Shown here: positions 25,196-33,120 of the stretch, one piece after another | Numbering within the stretch: the stretch's first letter is position 1 | How the letters are laid out: every line of letters begins with the position of its first letter | From: Streptomyces hokutonensis | GTDB lineage: Bacteria; Actinomycetota; Actinomycetes; Streptomycetales; Streptomycetaceae | Assembly: GCF_000376565.1 (NCBI RefSeq) | Contig: NZ_BARG01000006.1 | Span: 1 to 64,000 of the forward strand | Length of the DNA stretch: 64,000 nt | Direction: 5' to 3' | Notes under the pieces: generated by a model | Seen by the model: only the letters and a program-made list of their open reading frames with translations | What the model was told of the DNA's origin: nothing | Databases searched by the model: none | Position numbers and translations under genes: made by a program

Positions 25196-26335
25196 TCACG
25201 GCGCGGCCTCCCCCCGCCCCGAGCAGAACGCCACCGTCAAGTCCTTGACCAGCGCCTTGCGTTCGTAGTCGTCCAGCTCCACCAGGCCGCGCATGGTCAG
25301 CCGGGTGACGGTGTCCTCCACCGAGTCGACCACCGACGTGAGCATCGTCGCCCGCTGCTGCGCGTCCAGCGTGGCGATACGGCGGCGGGTCATCGCCGCG
25401 GCCACCTCCGGGGCGTACTCGACGCGCAGCGGCTGCACCGAGAACACCTCGATGCCGACCGGCCCCGCGTCCGCCGCGACCAGCCGGGTCAGCGCGTCGA
25501 CGGCCAGTTCGGCCGCGCCCTTCGCGCCGCCGCCCGGCGGCTCCACCGGCACCCGGGTCAGCGCCGCCTCCACGCACTCGCGCAGATACGTCTCGTGGTC
25601 CTCGACCCCGAGCGTGGCCCGCGCGGTGTCCCGCACCCGCCACACCACGAGCACGGCGACCCGCAGCGCGACCCCGTTCGCGTCGGCGGCCGGCATCGGC
25701 TCGCTGCGCCAGTGCCGCAGCCGTACGTCGACCCGGCGGCGCAGCAGCAACGGGTTGACCCACATCAGCCCGGTGCGCCGGACGGTCCCCCGGTACCGCC
25801 CGAACAGGCCGAGCACCCAGGCCCGTCCGGTACGGCCCCGGGCCAGACCGCCGAAGCCGAAGAGACCGAGCGCGCCCGCACCGGCGTACGCCGCCCACTG
25901 CGCGGGACCGAGCCCGGCACCGGCGTAGACCGGCAGCCGCAGCGCGTCGGCGGCGAGCGGGGGCAGGACGCCCGCCCACCACGAGGTGGCGAGACAGCCG
26001 GCGAGTCCGCAGGAACCGGCGAGCACACCCGCCGTGCCGGGCAGCACCCGGGCCGGCCGCTCCACCAGCTCGGGGTCGACCTCCGGTGCCGGGCGCGGCT
26101 TGGCCGGGAGGGGGCGGCGGAAGCGGGGCTGTTCGCCGGTGCCCTGTCGGCGTCCTACGACGGCGGGTCTGAGCGGCAGCGACACCGGGTCGGGGTCGTC
26201 GCGGAAGAGCAGGTGGACGGGGATCTCGGTGGTCGCCTCGTTCTGGATGAGGCGCGCGGGCCGGGCCTGCGCCGCCTCGGGCGGTCCCGCGGGTTCCTCG
26301 TTCTCGGGCGTCTGTGAAGTGGTCGTCGTACTCAT
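25196..26335 (-). CDS. SPFH/band 7 domain membrane protein
   Basis: A 379-residue protein with an acidic, proline-rich N terminus, two close membrane segments (VLAGSCGLAGCLATSWWAGVLPP and AYAGAGALGLFGFGG, about residues 105-160), then an SPFH domain (GLMWVNPLLLRRRVDVRLRHWRSEPMPAADANGVALRVAVLVVWRV, then coiled-coil-like LDAQQRATMLTSVVDSVEDTVTRL). The PRRYTDQ-like family scaffolds membrane protein complexes. Start ATG 26335 was chosen for GGAGG five bases upstream; a frame to 26368 exists. Upstream of it, with a 52-base gap, lies the peptidoglycan-binding protein gene on the same strand. Confidence 0.82.
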   Translation of the reverse strand: MSTTTTSQTPENEEPAGPPEAAQARPARLIQNEATTEIPVHLLFRDDPDPVSLPLRPAVVGRRQGTGEQPRFRRPLPAKPRPAPEVDPELVERPARVLPGTAGVLAGSCGLAGCLATSWWAGVLPPLAADALRLPVYAGAGLGPAQWAAYAGAGALGLFGFGGLARGRTGRAWVLGLFGRYRGTVRRTGLMWVNPLLLRRRVDVRLRHWRSEPMPAADANGVALRVAVLVVWRVRDTARATLGVEDHETYLRECVEAALTRVPVEPPGGGAKGAAELAVDALTRLVAADAGPVGIEVFSVQPLRVEYAPEVAAAMTRRRIATLDAQQRATMLTSVVDSVEDTVTRLTMRGLVELDDYERKALVKDLTVAFCSGRGEAAP

Positions 26336-26387
26336 GGTTGCCTCCAGCCTCCGCGCCAGATGCGTCACAACGGGTGGATGAGCCTTG

Positions 26388-27743
26388 TCAGGAGAAGAGC
26401 CGGCGCCAGGTCTCCGGCCCCGGGTAGCCGTCCGCCGCGCCGCCCCGCCAGCCCTGGGCGCGCTGGAAGGCCTCGACGTTGCGCCGGTCCGGCTCGCCCC
26501 AGCGCGGTCCCGGGCCGGTCGTGTAGTACTTGCCGAAGCCCTTCTTGACCAGCTGCTTTCCGAGCTCGGTGACGTACTTGTTGGTCGCGCCCGGGCGGAA
26601 CATGCCCCGGCCGGGATAGCCGGGGACAGCGTGCGAGGCGGGCGGGCCCGCCGCTCCGACGACCGCGCCGCCGCCGATGTTCCTGCCCTTGCCCGTGATC
26701 AGCAGTTCCCAGGTCAGCGGTCCCGGCAGGCCGTCCGCGTCCGCGCCGGTCCAGCCCTGGGCCTGCTGGAAGGCCCGGGTGGCCAGCCGGTCCGCGTCCG
26801 ACCAGACCGGGCCGGGGCCCGCGGTGTAGTAGGCGCCGGCACCGCGGGCGACGAGCATCGTGCCGAGCTGGGTGACGTACTTGTTGTTGGCTCCGGGGCC
26901 GAAATACGCCGCTCCCGGGTACGCCGTCTTCGGCGTGACCGCGCCGGCCGGTGTCACCGGGGGCACGGCGGGCTTCGAAGGCACCGCGGGCTTCGGGTTC
27001 ACCTCCGCCGCGCTCATCGTCAGGCCCTTGTAGCGGTAGGGGACGTAGTTGGCGGAGTGGCTCCAGTACGCGTACGGCGTGGACTGGCGCCGGGCGTGCG
27101 AGGGGGTCTCCTCCAGGGCGATGTAGTAGGTGTGCGTGTAGTCGGTCCAGCCGCCGAAGATGACGACGTGGGAGCCCTTCTCTGGATTCTCCGGATTGTG
27201 GAACAGCAGAATGTCGCCGGGCTCCAGTTCCTCCTTGGAAATACGCGTCCCGTACTGGTCGAGGCTGCCGGTCCATTCGTTCCCCGGCAGCCCCCAGGCC
27301 ATCGAGACGAACCCCGAGCAGTCCTGCCGGTAACCGTCGGACCAGTAGTCGTTCATGCTGTACGGCACCTGCGCCGCGATCCAGGTCTTGGCCCGGTTGA
27401 TGATCTCCGCGCGGGTGGTCGCGGGCGCCTTGAGGACACCGGCCGGCTTCGCCGGTTTCCCGCTCGGGCCGTGCAGCGGGGCCTTGGTGCCCTGCGGGGT
27501 GGCGGGTTCGTCACCCGTGTCACCTGCGGGGACGCCGGGGCGGGGCGAGGTGTGGGGGGCGGCGAGGGCCGGTACGGCGTGCCCGGCGGCGAGGGTCGCG
27601 GACGCGGCGGCGGCCACCACGAGAACCCGCCCGGCGACGGGGTGACCGGTCGGGGAATGCGGCAGGGCGCGCCGCCGGTGAACACATCCTGGGCAATCAC
27701 AATCGCTCGCGGGATCGAATTCCTCGAATACCGGAGTCTCCAT
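26388..27743 (-). CDS. Secreted NlpC/P60-like protein with two peptidoglycan-binding-like repeats
   Basis: A 451-residue protein. An N-terminal cysteine-rich cytosolic part (DCDCPGCVHRRR) precedes one membrane/signal segment (VAGRVLVVAAAASATLAAGHAVPALA, about residues 37-62). A NlpC/P60-like papain-fold domain follows: catalytic Cys in YRQDCSGFVSMAW (about 141) and His in KGSHVVIFGGW (about 191). At the C terminus are two similar 65-residue repeats (NKYVTQLGTMLVARG... and NKYVTELGKQLVKKG...), each ending in a peptidoglycan-binding-domain-like AFQxAQGWxG motif. Start ATG 27743 (METPVFEEFD) is preferred over an upstream in-frame ATG. Likely acts on cell wall. Confidence 0.85.
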   Translation of the reverse strand: METPVFEEFDPASDCDCPGCVHRRRALPHSPTGHPVAGRVLVVAAAASATLAAGHAVPALAAPHTSPRPGVPAGDTGDEPATPQGTKAPLHGPSGKPAKPAGVLKAPATTRAEIINRAKTWIAAQVPYSMNDYWSDGYRQDCSGFVSMAWGLPGNEWTGSLDQYGTRISKEELEPGDILLFHNPENPEKGSHVVIFGGWTDYTHTYYIALEETPSHARRQSTPYAYWSHSANYVPYRYKGLTMSAAEVNPKPAVPSKPAVPPVTPAGAVTPKTAYPGAAYFGPGANNKYVTQLGTMLVARGAGAYYTAGPGPVWSDADRLATRAFQQAQGWTGADADGLPGPLTWELLITGKGRNIGGGAVVGAAGPPASHAVPGYPGRGMFRPGATNKYVTELGKQLVKKGFGKYYTTGPGPRWGEPDRRNVEAFQRAQGWRGGAADGYPGPETWRRLFS

Positions 27744-27879
27744 GCGATGCCCCTCACACTCCAGGTGGAAAATTCCGCGCTCGTGCACGTCCGCCAGTTT
27801 CTCAACTGTCTTCCGGACTCGCATGTTGACGGTCCGAATGATGTACAAGGGCCCGGCGGGAGCCCGCGGGGGTGGTCAG

Positions 27880-27905
27880 GAGCACCCCTCCGCGTCCGGT
27901 AGAGT
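27880..27905 (+). promoter_or_regulatory. tRNA-Lys 3 promoter block
   Basis: GAGCACCCCTCCG (27880-27892) and TAGAGT (27900-27905) as the -10, 15 bases before the tRNA. It parallels the tRNA-Lys 2 promoter at 20952-20977. Confidence 0.5.
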
Positions 27906-27920
27906 TGTCCGGGTCAGCAG

Positions 27921-27994
27921 GCGCCGCTAGCTCAGTTGGTTAGAGCAGCTGACTCTTAATCAGCGGGTCCGGGGTTCGAGTCCCTGGCGGCGCA
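27921..27994 (+). tRNA. tRNA-Lys (CTT)
   Basis: Third identical 74-base tRNA-Lys, anticodon CTT, no encoded CCA. Its 5' flank (GTCAGCAG) is the same as that of tRNA-Lys 1 and its 3' hairpin like that of tRNA-Lys 2. It directly precedes the putative biosynthetic cluster. Confidence 0.97.
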
Positions 27995-28002
27995 CAGACA
28001 GC

Positions 28003-28043
28003 GACCGAAGGGCATCCTCCTCAGCGGAGGGTGCCCTTCGGTC
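28003..28043 (+). terminator. Terminator hairpin after tRNA-Lys 3
   Basis: GACCGAAGGGCATCCTCC (28003-28020) pairs with GGAGGGTGCCCTTCGGTC (28026-28043), 18-bp stem with one G-T pair and a 5-base loop. Confidence 0.85.
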
Positions 28044-28066
28044 GTTTGCGCGCCTTCCCCGCGTCT

Positions 28067-28074
28067 CGCCGGCG
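28067..28074. promoter_or_regulatory. LmbU-type octamer CGCCGGCG upstream of the desaturase
   Basis: CGCCGGCG, reported as the palindromic core bound by LmbU of S. lincolnensis, lies about 118 bases before the first gene of a cluster that encodes an LmbU-family protein. At 72% GC this octamer is expected by chance about once per 3.5 kb, so the call rests on position and on a second copy at 30587. Confidence 0.45.
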
Positions 28075-28191
28075 GGACATGCGACCGCTGAATAGCGAAG
28101 CGGAGTTCCAGGCACCTCCTCAGCCGTTCCTTGCCGTATTTCAAGTCGCCACGCAAGGATTCCCGGCATCTTTGACAAGGAGGAAAGCAAA

Positions 28192-29184
28192 TTGAGCCAG
28201 ACAGTCGAACCTGATCTCGACGGAACCACCAACGTCCTACTCGCCCCGGTCCGCGGCACGGACGAGCGCCGCAAACTCCCGAAGTCAATGTTCGTCAAAC
28301 GACCGTCCGTCTTCACCGCGAAATTCGTCGTCGCCGTGGTGGCGGTCGCCGCCGCCTGGACCGCCGTGGCCCTCGAGCCGGTGTGGTGGGTGATCGCGGT
28401 CACCGTGGTCGTCAACGGGCTCATGTACGCGCACCTGGTGGAGCTCCAGCACGAGTGCCTGCACGAGCACGCGTACAACCGGCGTTCGCTGAACCGCCTC
28501 ATGGGATTCCTCGCCGGTGTGCCGATGCTGACCTCGTACTGGCACTACAAGCACGACCACCTGCGCCACCACGCGTATCTCGGCACCCCGCAGAACCAGG
28601 AGTTCTTCAACTACCGCTTCCAGGGCCTGGGATCGTTACCCGGCTTCCTGCGCGGGGCGTACCACCTGGGCCGGTACAACGACGTCGCCAGGGACACCGG
28701 CCGGTCCCTGCTGGGCCGTACCGACCCGGGGATCACCAAGACGCTGGCGGCGAAGAAGATCCGCACGGAGTACCAGCTCTTCGCCGTCCTGTTCGCCGCC
28801 GCGGTCGTCTACTCGGTGGCGGCCCGGGACCTCTATCTGGTCTGGGTCTGGGTGCTGCCCACCCTGCTGGTGGCGGAGCCGACCCACTTCCTCATCGAGA
28901 TGCCGGAGCACTACGGCCTCAACACCCAGACGGACCCCGACGTCCTGTCCAACACCCGCACCATCGAGGCCGGCCGCTTCGCGAAGTGGTTCACCAACGG
29001 CAACGACGTGCACACCGCGCACCACTTCCACCAGGGCGTCCCGATGGTCAACGTGCGTGCCCTGCACCGGGTGATCGAGGACCGCGTGGAGACCGTGGCG
29101 CCGTCCTACTGGTCCTTCTACCGGGACGTCTTCACCGGCCGGATCACCTACCAGGACAACTCCGAGAACTGCATGACCCGCTGA
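28192..29184 (+). CDS. Membrane fatty-acid-desaturase-like di-iron enzyme
   Basis: A 330-residue integral-membrane di-iron oxygenase of the fatty-acid desaturase/hydroxylase family. Three histidine boxes are complete: HECLHEH (about residue 86), HDHLRHH (about 122) and HTAHHFH (about 277). Four to five hydrophobic segments flank them. It would desaturate, hydroxylate or otherwise oxidise an acyl or alkyl group at the membrane. The start is TTG 28192 with AAGGAGG at ideal spacing. The gene contains a TTA leucine codon at 28636-28638, placing it under bldA tRNA control. First gene of a six-gene cluster; 30 bases before the decarboxylase. Confidence 0.88.
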   Translation: MSQTVEPDLDGTTNVLLAPVRGTDERRKLPKSMFVKRPSVFTAKFVVAVVAVAAAWTAVALEPVWWVIAVTVVVNGLMYAHLVELQHECLHEHAYNRRSLNRLMGFLAGVPMLTSYWHYKHDHLRHHAYLGTPQNQEFFNYRFQGLGSLPGFLRGAYHLGRYNDVARDTGRSLLGRTDPGITKTLAAKKIRTEYQLFAVLFAAAVVYSVAARDLYLVWVWVLPTLLVAEPTHFLIEMPEHYGLNTQTDPDVLSNTRTIEAGRFAKWFTNGNDVHTAHHFHQGVPMVNVRALHRVIEDRVETVAPSYWSFYRDVFTGRITYQDNSENCMTR

Positions 29185-29214
29185 CGACAGGCCCACACGA
29201 ACGGAGAATCCCTG

Positions 29215-30543
29215 ATGCCCGCATCGACCGACTCCCCGGACAACCGCCCGTTGGAACGGCTCAAATTCCTCTCGCCGAGCGAAGTACGCCAGGTCGCCGA
29301 GACGTTCGGCACCCCCGTATTCGTCTACGACGAACAGCGCGTCCGCGACGGGGTCGCCCTGCTCCAGCAGCTCCCCAGCGCCTTCGGGCACACCGTCCGC
29401 TACTCCCTCAAGGCATCGCCCAGCGCCGCGGTGATCCGTGTCTTCGACGACCTGGGCGTCCACTTCGACGCCAGCTCCGTATGGGAGGTCGTCCGGGCCG
29501 TCCGGGCCGGCGTGGCACCGGAGAAGATCCTGCTGACCGCCCAGGAGGCGGACTTCGGCTCGGCCGAGCTGCCCGCACTGATACGCCGGGGGCTGCAGTT
29601 CGACGCCGGGTCGCTCCAGCAGCTCACCGAGTACGGCGAGTCCTTCCCCGGCACCACGGTGTCCGTGCGCATCAACCCCGGCTTCGGCTCGGGCCTGGTC
29701 CGCCGGCTGACCTCGGGCGGCCCGGACTCCAGCTTCGGCATCTGGCACGAGCAGGTGGCCGAGGTGAAGGCCGTCGCCGAGCGCCACTCCCTCACGGTGA
29801 CCCGGCTCCATGTGCATATCGGCTCCGGCCACCACGCCGACGTCCTCCTGCCGGCCGCGCGCCGGCTGCTGGAGATCGCCCAGGACTTCGCCGACGTCCG
29901 TGCCGTGGACCTCGGGGGCGGCTACCGCATCAGCGTGATGGCGGACGATCCCGAGTACGACCACTCCGAGTGGGCCGGGGAACTCGCCTCCGACCTGCGC
30001 CTGTTCGCCGAGGCGACGGGCCGCGCGCTGCACATGGAGATGGAGCCCGGCACCTTCCTCGTCGCGAACGCCGGGTCGATCGTGGCCAAGGTCATCGACG
30101 TGGTGACCACCGGCGACGAGGGCCGGAGGTTCGTGAAGATCAACGCCGGGCTCACCGAGATCCTGCGCCCCTCCTACTACGGCTCGCCGCACCCCCTGGT
30201 GGCCGTGGACCGGCAGGGCGAACTGCCTCCGGAGGGCCCGCTCAGCGATGTGGCCGGCCACTGCTGCATCGCCGGTGACGTGCTGACCACCCGCCCCGGC
30301 TCCGTCGAGGAGCTCAGCCCGGTCCGGCTCGGTGCCGTGGAGCCCGGCGACTACCTCGTCGTGGAACGGTCCGGCGGCTACTGCGCCGGCATGGCGATGA
30401 AGAACTTCAACTCCTACCCGGAGGCGCCCGAGGTGCTGCGCCGCCCGGACGGTTCCTTCGCGCTCATCCGGGCCCGGCAGACCGTCGACCAGCTGACGGC
30501 GAACGAGATCGTCCCCGACGACCTGCGGAAGGAGCCGGTGTGA
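29215..30543 (+). CDS. Group IV PLP-dependent decarboxylase (diaminopimelate decarboxylase-like)
   Basis: A 442-residue fold-III PLP enzyme like diaminopimelate/ornithine decarboxylase. PLP lysine in VRYSLKASP (about residue 63), HVHIGSG (about 200), the glycine loop DLGGGY (about 238), and C-terminal CCIAGD plus GGYCAGMAMKNFNSYP. The normally conserved EPGR is EPGT here (about residue 279), removing an Arg that contacts the PLP phosphate in family members, so it is unlikely to be the housekeeping LysA. Some relatives decarboxylate carrier-bound or modified amino acids. Sits between the desaturase and GNAT genes; GGAG-type site precedes the ATG. Would supply an amine to the pathway (inference). 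Confidence 0.87.
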   Translation: MPASTDSPDNRPLERLKFLSPSEVRQVAETFGTPVFVYDEQRVRDGVALLQQLPSAFGHTVRYSLKASPSAAVIRVFDDLGVHFDASSVWEVVRAVRAGVAPEKILLTAQEADFGSAELPALIRRGLQFDAGSLQQLTEYGESFPGTTVSVRINPGFGSGLVRRLTSGGPDSSFGIWHEQVAEVKAVAERHSLTVTRLHVHIGSGHHADVLLPAARRLLEIAQDFADVRAVDLGGGYRISVMADDPEYDHSEWAGELASDLRLFAEATGRALHMEMEPGTFLVANAGSIVAKVIDVVTTGDEGRRFVKINAGLTEILRPSYYGSPHPLVAVDRQGELPPEGPLSDVAGHCCIAGDVLTTRPGSVEELSPVRLGAVEPGDYLVVERSGGYCAGMAMKNFNSYPEAPEVLRRPDGSFALIRARQTVDQLTANEIVPDDLRKEPV

Positions 30544-30586
30544 CGGCCACGGCCGAGCGGCTCGCCGGCCGGCGCCGGGGCGCCCG

Positions 30587-30594
30587 CGCCGGCG
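30587..30594. promoter_or_regulatory. Second LmbU-type octamer, upstream of the acyltransferase
   Basis: CGCCGGCG within the 103-base gap between the decarboxylase stop and the GNAT gene, 52 bases before the ATG at 30647. This is the second of two such octamers in the cluster's non-coding gaps. The gap is very GC-rich, which raises the chance of a random match. Confidence 0.35.
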
Positions 30595-30646
30595 GGGCCC
30601 TCCACCACCGCAGGGCCCAGGGGACCGACCACCGCGCGAGGCAGGG

Positions 30647-31816
30647 ATGAACGCCTTCGCCACGGCCACCGGGGGCATCGCTCCCGGTGGCTGGGACCGC
30701 CTGGCCGGTCCCCATCTGTACGCGTCGTCCGGCTGGCTCGCGTTCTGCCACGGGGACGATCCGGGCCGTGTCGGCGCCGTGTTCACCGGAGGCGTGGACC
30801 GGCCCCGGTCGGCGGTCCCGGTCACGGCCGTACGGAGCATGGACAACTCCTTCTACCAGTGGCACGAGAAACTGACCGGGCTCGGTCTGCCGAGCCCCGG
30901 CCCGACGGGCCTGATGGCGGGTCAGCACCGCGGCTACCACACGCAGCTGCTGCACTCCCCGGACCTGTCCCACGACCGGGCCGCCGCCGAACTGCTCCCC
31001 GAACTGCGCCGGTTGGCCGCCGACACCGGGACCCGGGAACTCACCGGAACCCCGCCGCGGGACCCGGTGCCGTGCCTCGCGATGTACCTGGACGACCGTA
31101 CCGTCGGGGCCTTCCGGCGGGCCGGGGTGACCGCGCCGCCGGTCCTGCTCCAGCTGGAGGCCTGGATCCCCGTCCCCGACGGCGGCTGGGCGGGCTATCT
31201 GGAGCACCTCGGGTACAAGCGCTCCGTCCGGGTGCGCCGGGAGCGCCGCCGGTTCCAGGAGGCCGGATACCGGGTGGAGCACCTGCCCCTGGCGGAGTGC
31301 TGCGAGGAGGCCGGACATCTGCTGGCCTGCACCCAGCGCCGCTACGGACATCCGGCCGACGCCAAGGAACTCGCCGAGTCCTTCGAGGCGCAGGCCCGCG
31401 CGATGTCGGGACGCGGCGAGGTCTTCCTCGCCCGCGCGTCCGACGGCAGACCGATCGGCTTCTGTCTGTACTACGTGTTCGGCGACGCCCTCTTCCTGCG
31501 GGCCGCCGGATTCGACTACGAGGCCGTGGCCGGAGCCGGGGAGTACTTCAACCTCGTCTACTACCTTCCGCTGGAGGAGGCCTCCGGGCGCGGTGTGCGC
31601 CGTATCCACGCGGGCATCGAGGCGGCCGAGGCCAAGGCCCTGCGGGGCGGGCGGCTGCACGGGCTGTGGATGCTGGACCTCGGTGAGCGCAGTGTCCTGG
31701 AGGGACTCGACGAGCAGGTGGCCGCGGCCAACTCCGGCACTCTGCGGGCACTCGTCGGCAGTTCCAGGACCGTCGCCGAGGCCATCGAGGGCGCGGCCCT
31801 GGCGGAACTGCTGTGA
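30647..31816 (+). CDS. FemAB/BioF2-like GNAT acyltransferase
   Basis: A 389-residue protein with a tandem GNAT (FemAB-like, peptidogalycan-type) architecture. The second GNAT half is clear: LEHLGYKRSVRVRRERRRFQEAGY (about residues 184-207) and PIGFCLYYVFGDALFLRAAGFDYEAVAGAGEYFNLVYYLPLEEASGRG (about 267-314). Such enzymes transfer an aminoacyl or acyl group onto an amine, forming an amide. AGGCAGGG precedes the ATG. It overlaps the MFS gene by 4 bases (GTGA). In the cluster it is a candidate for the amide-forming step. Confidence 0.85.
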   Translation: MNAFATATGGIAPGGWDRLAGPHLYASSGWLAFCHGDDPGRVGAVFTGGVDRPRSAVPVTAVRSMDNSFYQWHEKLTGLGLPSPGPTGLMAGQHRGYHTQLLHSPDLSHDRAAAELLPELRRLAADTGTRELTGTPPRDPVPCLAMYLDDRTVGAFRRAGVTAPPVLLQLEAWIPVPDGGWAGYLEHLGYKRSVRVRRERRRFQEAGYRVEHLPLAECCEEAGHLLACTQRRYGHPADAKELAESFEAQARAMSGRGEVFLARASDGRPIGFCLYYVFGDALFLRAAGFDYEAVAGAGEYFNLVYYLPLEEASGRGVRRIHAGIEAAEAKALRGGRLHGLWMLDLGERSVLEGLDEQVAAANSGTLRALVGSSRTVAEAIEGAALAELL

Positions 31817-33111
31817 GCGGCGCCGCCGGACGGGTCCTGACCGGCCCCTTCCTCCGGTTCTGGCTGATCCAGGTCTGCGCACAGGTCGGCGCCAAGGTGG
31901 CACTGCTCTTCCTGCCCCTGCTCGCGATCAGCGGCTACGGCGTCAGCCCCGCCGTGCTGGGCTTCCTCGGCGCGCTCCAGTACTTCCCGGTCGTGGTGGT
32001 GGCGCTGCTGTTCGGCGGCGCCTTCGACCGCTGGGACCGTCGCACCTGCTTCGCCGCCGCCTTTCTGGGCAACAGCGTCACGCTGCTGCTGGTTCCGCTC
32101 TACGGCGACGGCCGGCATCGCGTGCTGGTGCTGGTGGGCGTCTGTACCGTCATGGGCTGTCTGGTGGCCTTCGCCGACTTGTGCGCGCAGACCGTGCCAC
32201 CGGACCTGGTGCCGCCGAACCGGCTCGTCGCGGCGAACGGCCGGCTGGAGTTCGTGTACTGCCTGTGCCAGGTGGGTGCCCCAGGCGCCGCCGGTCTGCT
32301 CTACGACCGGTTCGGCGCGGGCCCCGGACCTCTGGTGATCAGCGCGCTCTGTCTCGCCGCCGGCCTGCTGAGCCTGGGGCTGCGGATTCCCCGCCGCCCG
32401 GTCCCGGACTCCGGGCGGCAGCCCCGGGTCCGCGCCGCGACGCTGTCCGGCGTGGGTTTTCTGCTGCGCCACCCCGTCCTGCGGGTGACGACCGTCCAGG
32501 CCGCCGTCTTCAACGGCCTGGAGCAGGCGGTCCTGACGATCTATCTGCTGCTCGCCGTCCGGGTCTGGGGGCTGTCCCCCGGCGCCGTCGGCCTGACGAT
32601 CACGGTGGGCGGCGTCGGCACCGTCGTAGGAGCGGTGGCGGCCGGCGGCCGGGGCGGCCGGATGTCCACCGTGCGGGCCCTGGTGGTCGGCATGGGGCTG
32701 GCCTCGCTCACGCCCGTGCTGCTGGTCTTCGCCCGGGGTTCCCGCCCCGTACTGATGACGACGGCGAGCATCGCCTTCCTGGTCTACGGATACGGCATGA
32801 CGCTGTACAACGTGCACGCCGTCTCACTGCGCCAACTCCTCACCCCGCCGCAGCGGTTGGGCAGTGTCTCGGCCGCCTACCGCCTGCTCGCCTTCGGGCC
32901 GATCGGGCTGGGTGCCCTGCTCGGCGGCTGGGCCGGGGGTGTCCTGGGCCTGCGGGTGTCCATCACCCTCTTCGTCGCGCTGCTCGCCCTGGCGTTCGCC
33001 GTCTTCACCGTGTTCGTGCTGCGCATGCGCGCCGCGGTCGCGGTGGCGATACCCGCTCCACCCGTCACCGAGCCGGGCGGAGCCCCGGTCTCTCCCGCCC
33101 ATCCTCTGTGA
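31813..33111 (+). CDS. MFS transporter, probable exporter of the cluster product
   Basis: A 432-residue major-facilitator protein with about 12 hydrophobic helices. The motif-A-like loop FGGAFDRWDRRT is after TM2 (about residue 70), and TM segments continue to residue 415. The GTG start overlaps the acyltransferase stop (GTGA). Its position inside the operon, next to biosynthetic genes and an ATP-grasp ligase, suggests self-resistance/export. Substrate unknown. Confidence 0.9.
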   Translation: MSGAAGRVLTGPFLRFWLIQVCAQVGAKVALLFLPLLAISGYGVSPAVLGFLGALQYFPVVVVALLFGGAFDRWDRRTCFAAAFLGNSVTLLLVPLYGDGRHRVLVLVGVCTVMGCLVAFADLCAQTVPPDLVPPNRLVAANGRLEFVYCLCQVGAPGAAGLLYDRFGAGPGPLVISALCLAAGLLSLGLRIPRRPVPDSGRQPRVRAATLSGVGFLLRHPVLRVTTVQAAVFNGLEQAVLTIYLLLAVRVWGLSPGAVGLTITVGGVGTVVGAVAAGGRGGRMSTVRALVVGMGLASLTPVLLVFARGSRPVLMTTASIAFLVYGYGMTLYNVHAVSLRQLLTPPQRLGSVSAAYRLLAFGPIGLGALLGGWAGGVLGLRVSITLFVALLALAFAVFTVFVLRMRAAVAVAIPAPPVTEPGGAPVSPAHPL

Positions 33112-33120
33112 GGTGATTCC

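Noticed and set aside
28044..28191. Attachment-site duplicate of the tRNA-Lys 3' end
   Set aside because: No repeat of the T arm/acceptor segment was found here or at 22045-22208.
29215..30543. Housekeeping lysA
   Set aside because: EPGT replaces EPGR and the context is a biosynthetic cluster.
28636..30846. Long minus-strand frame across the cluster
   Set aside because: Antisense to desaturase and decarboxylase with clear motifs; no ribosome site and no family resemblance.
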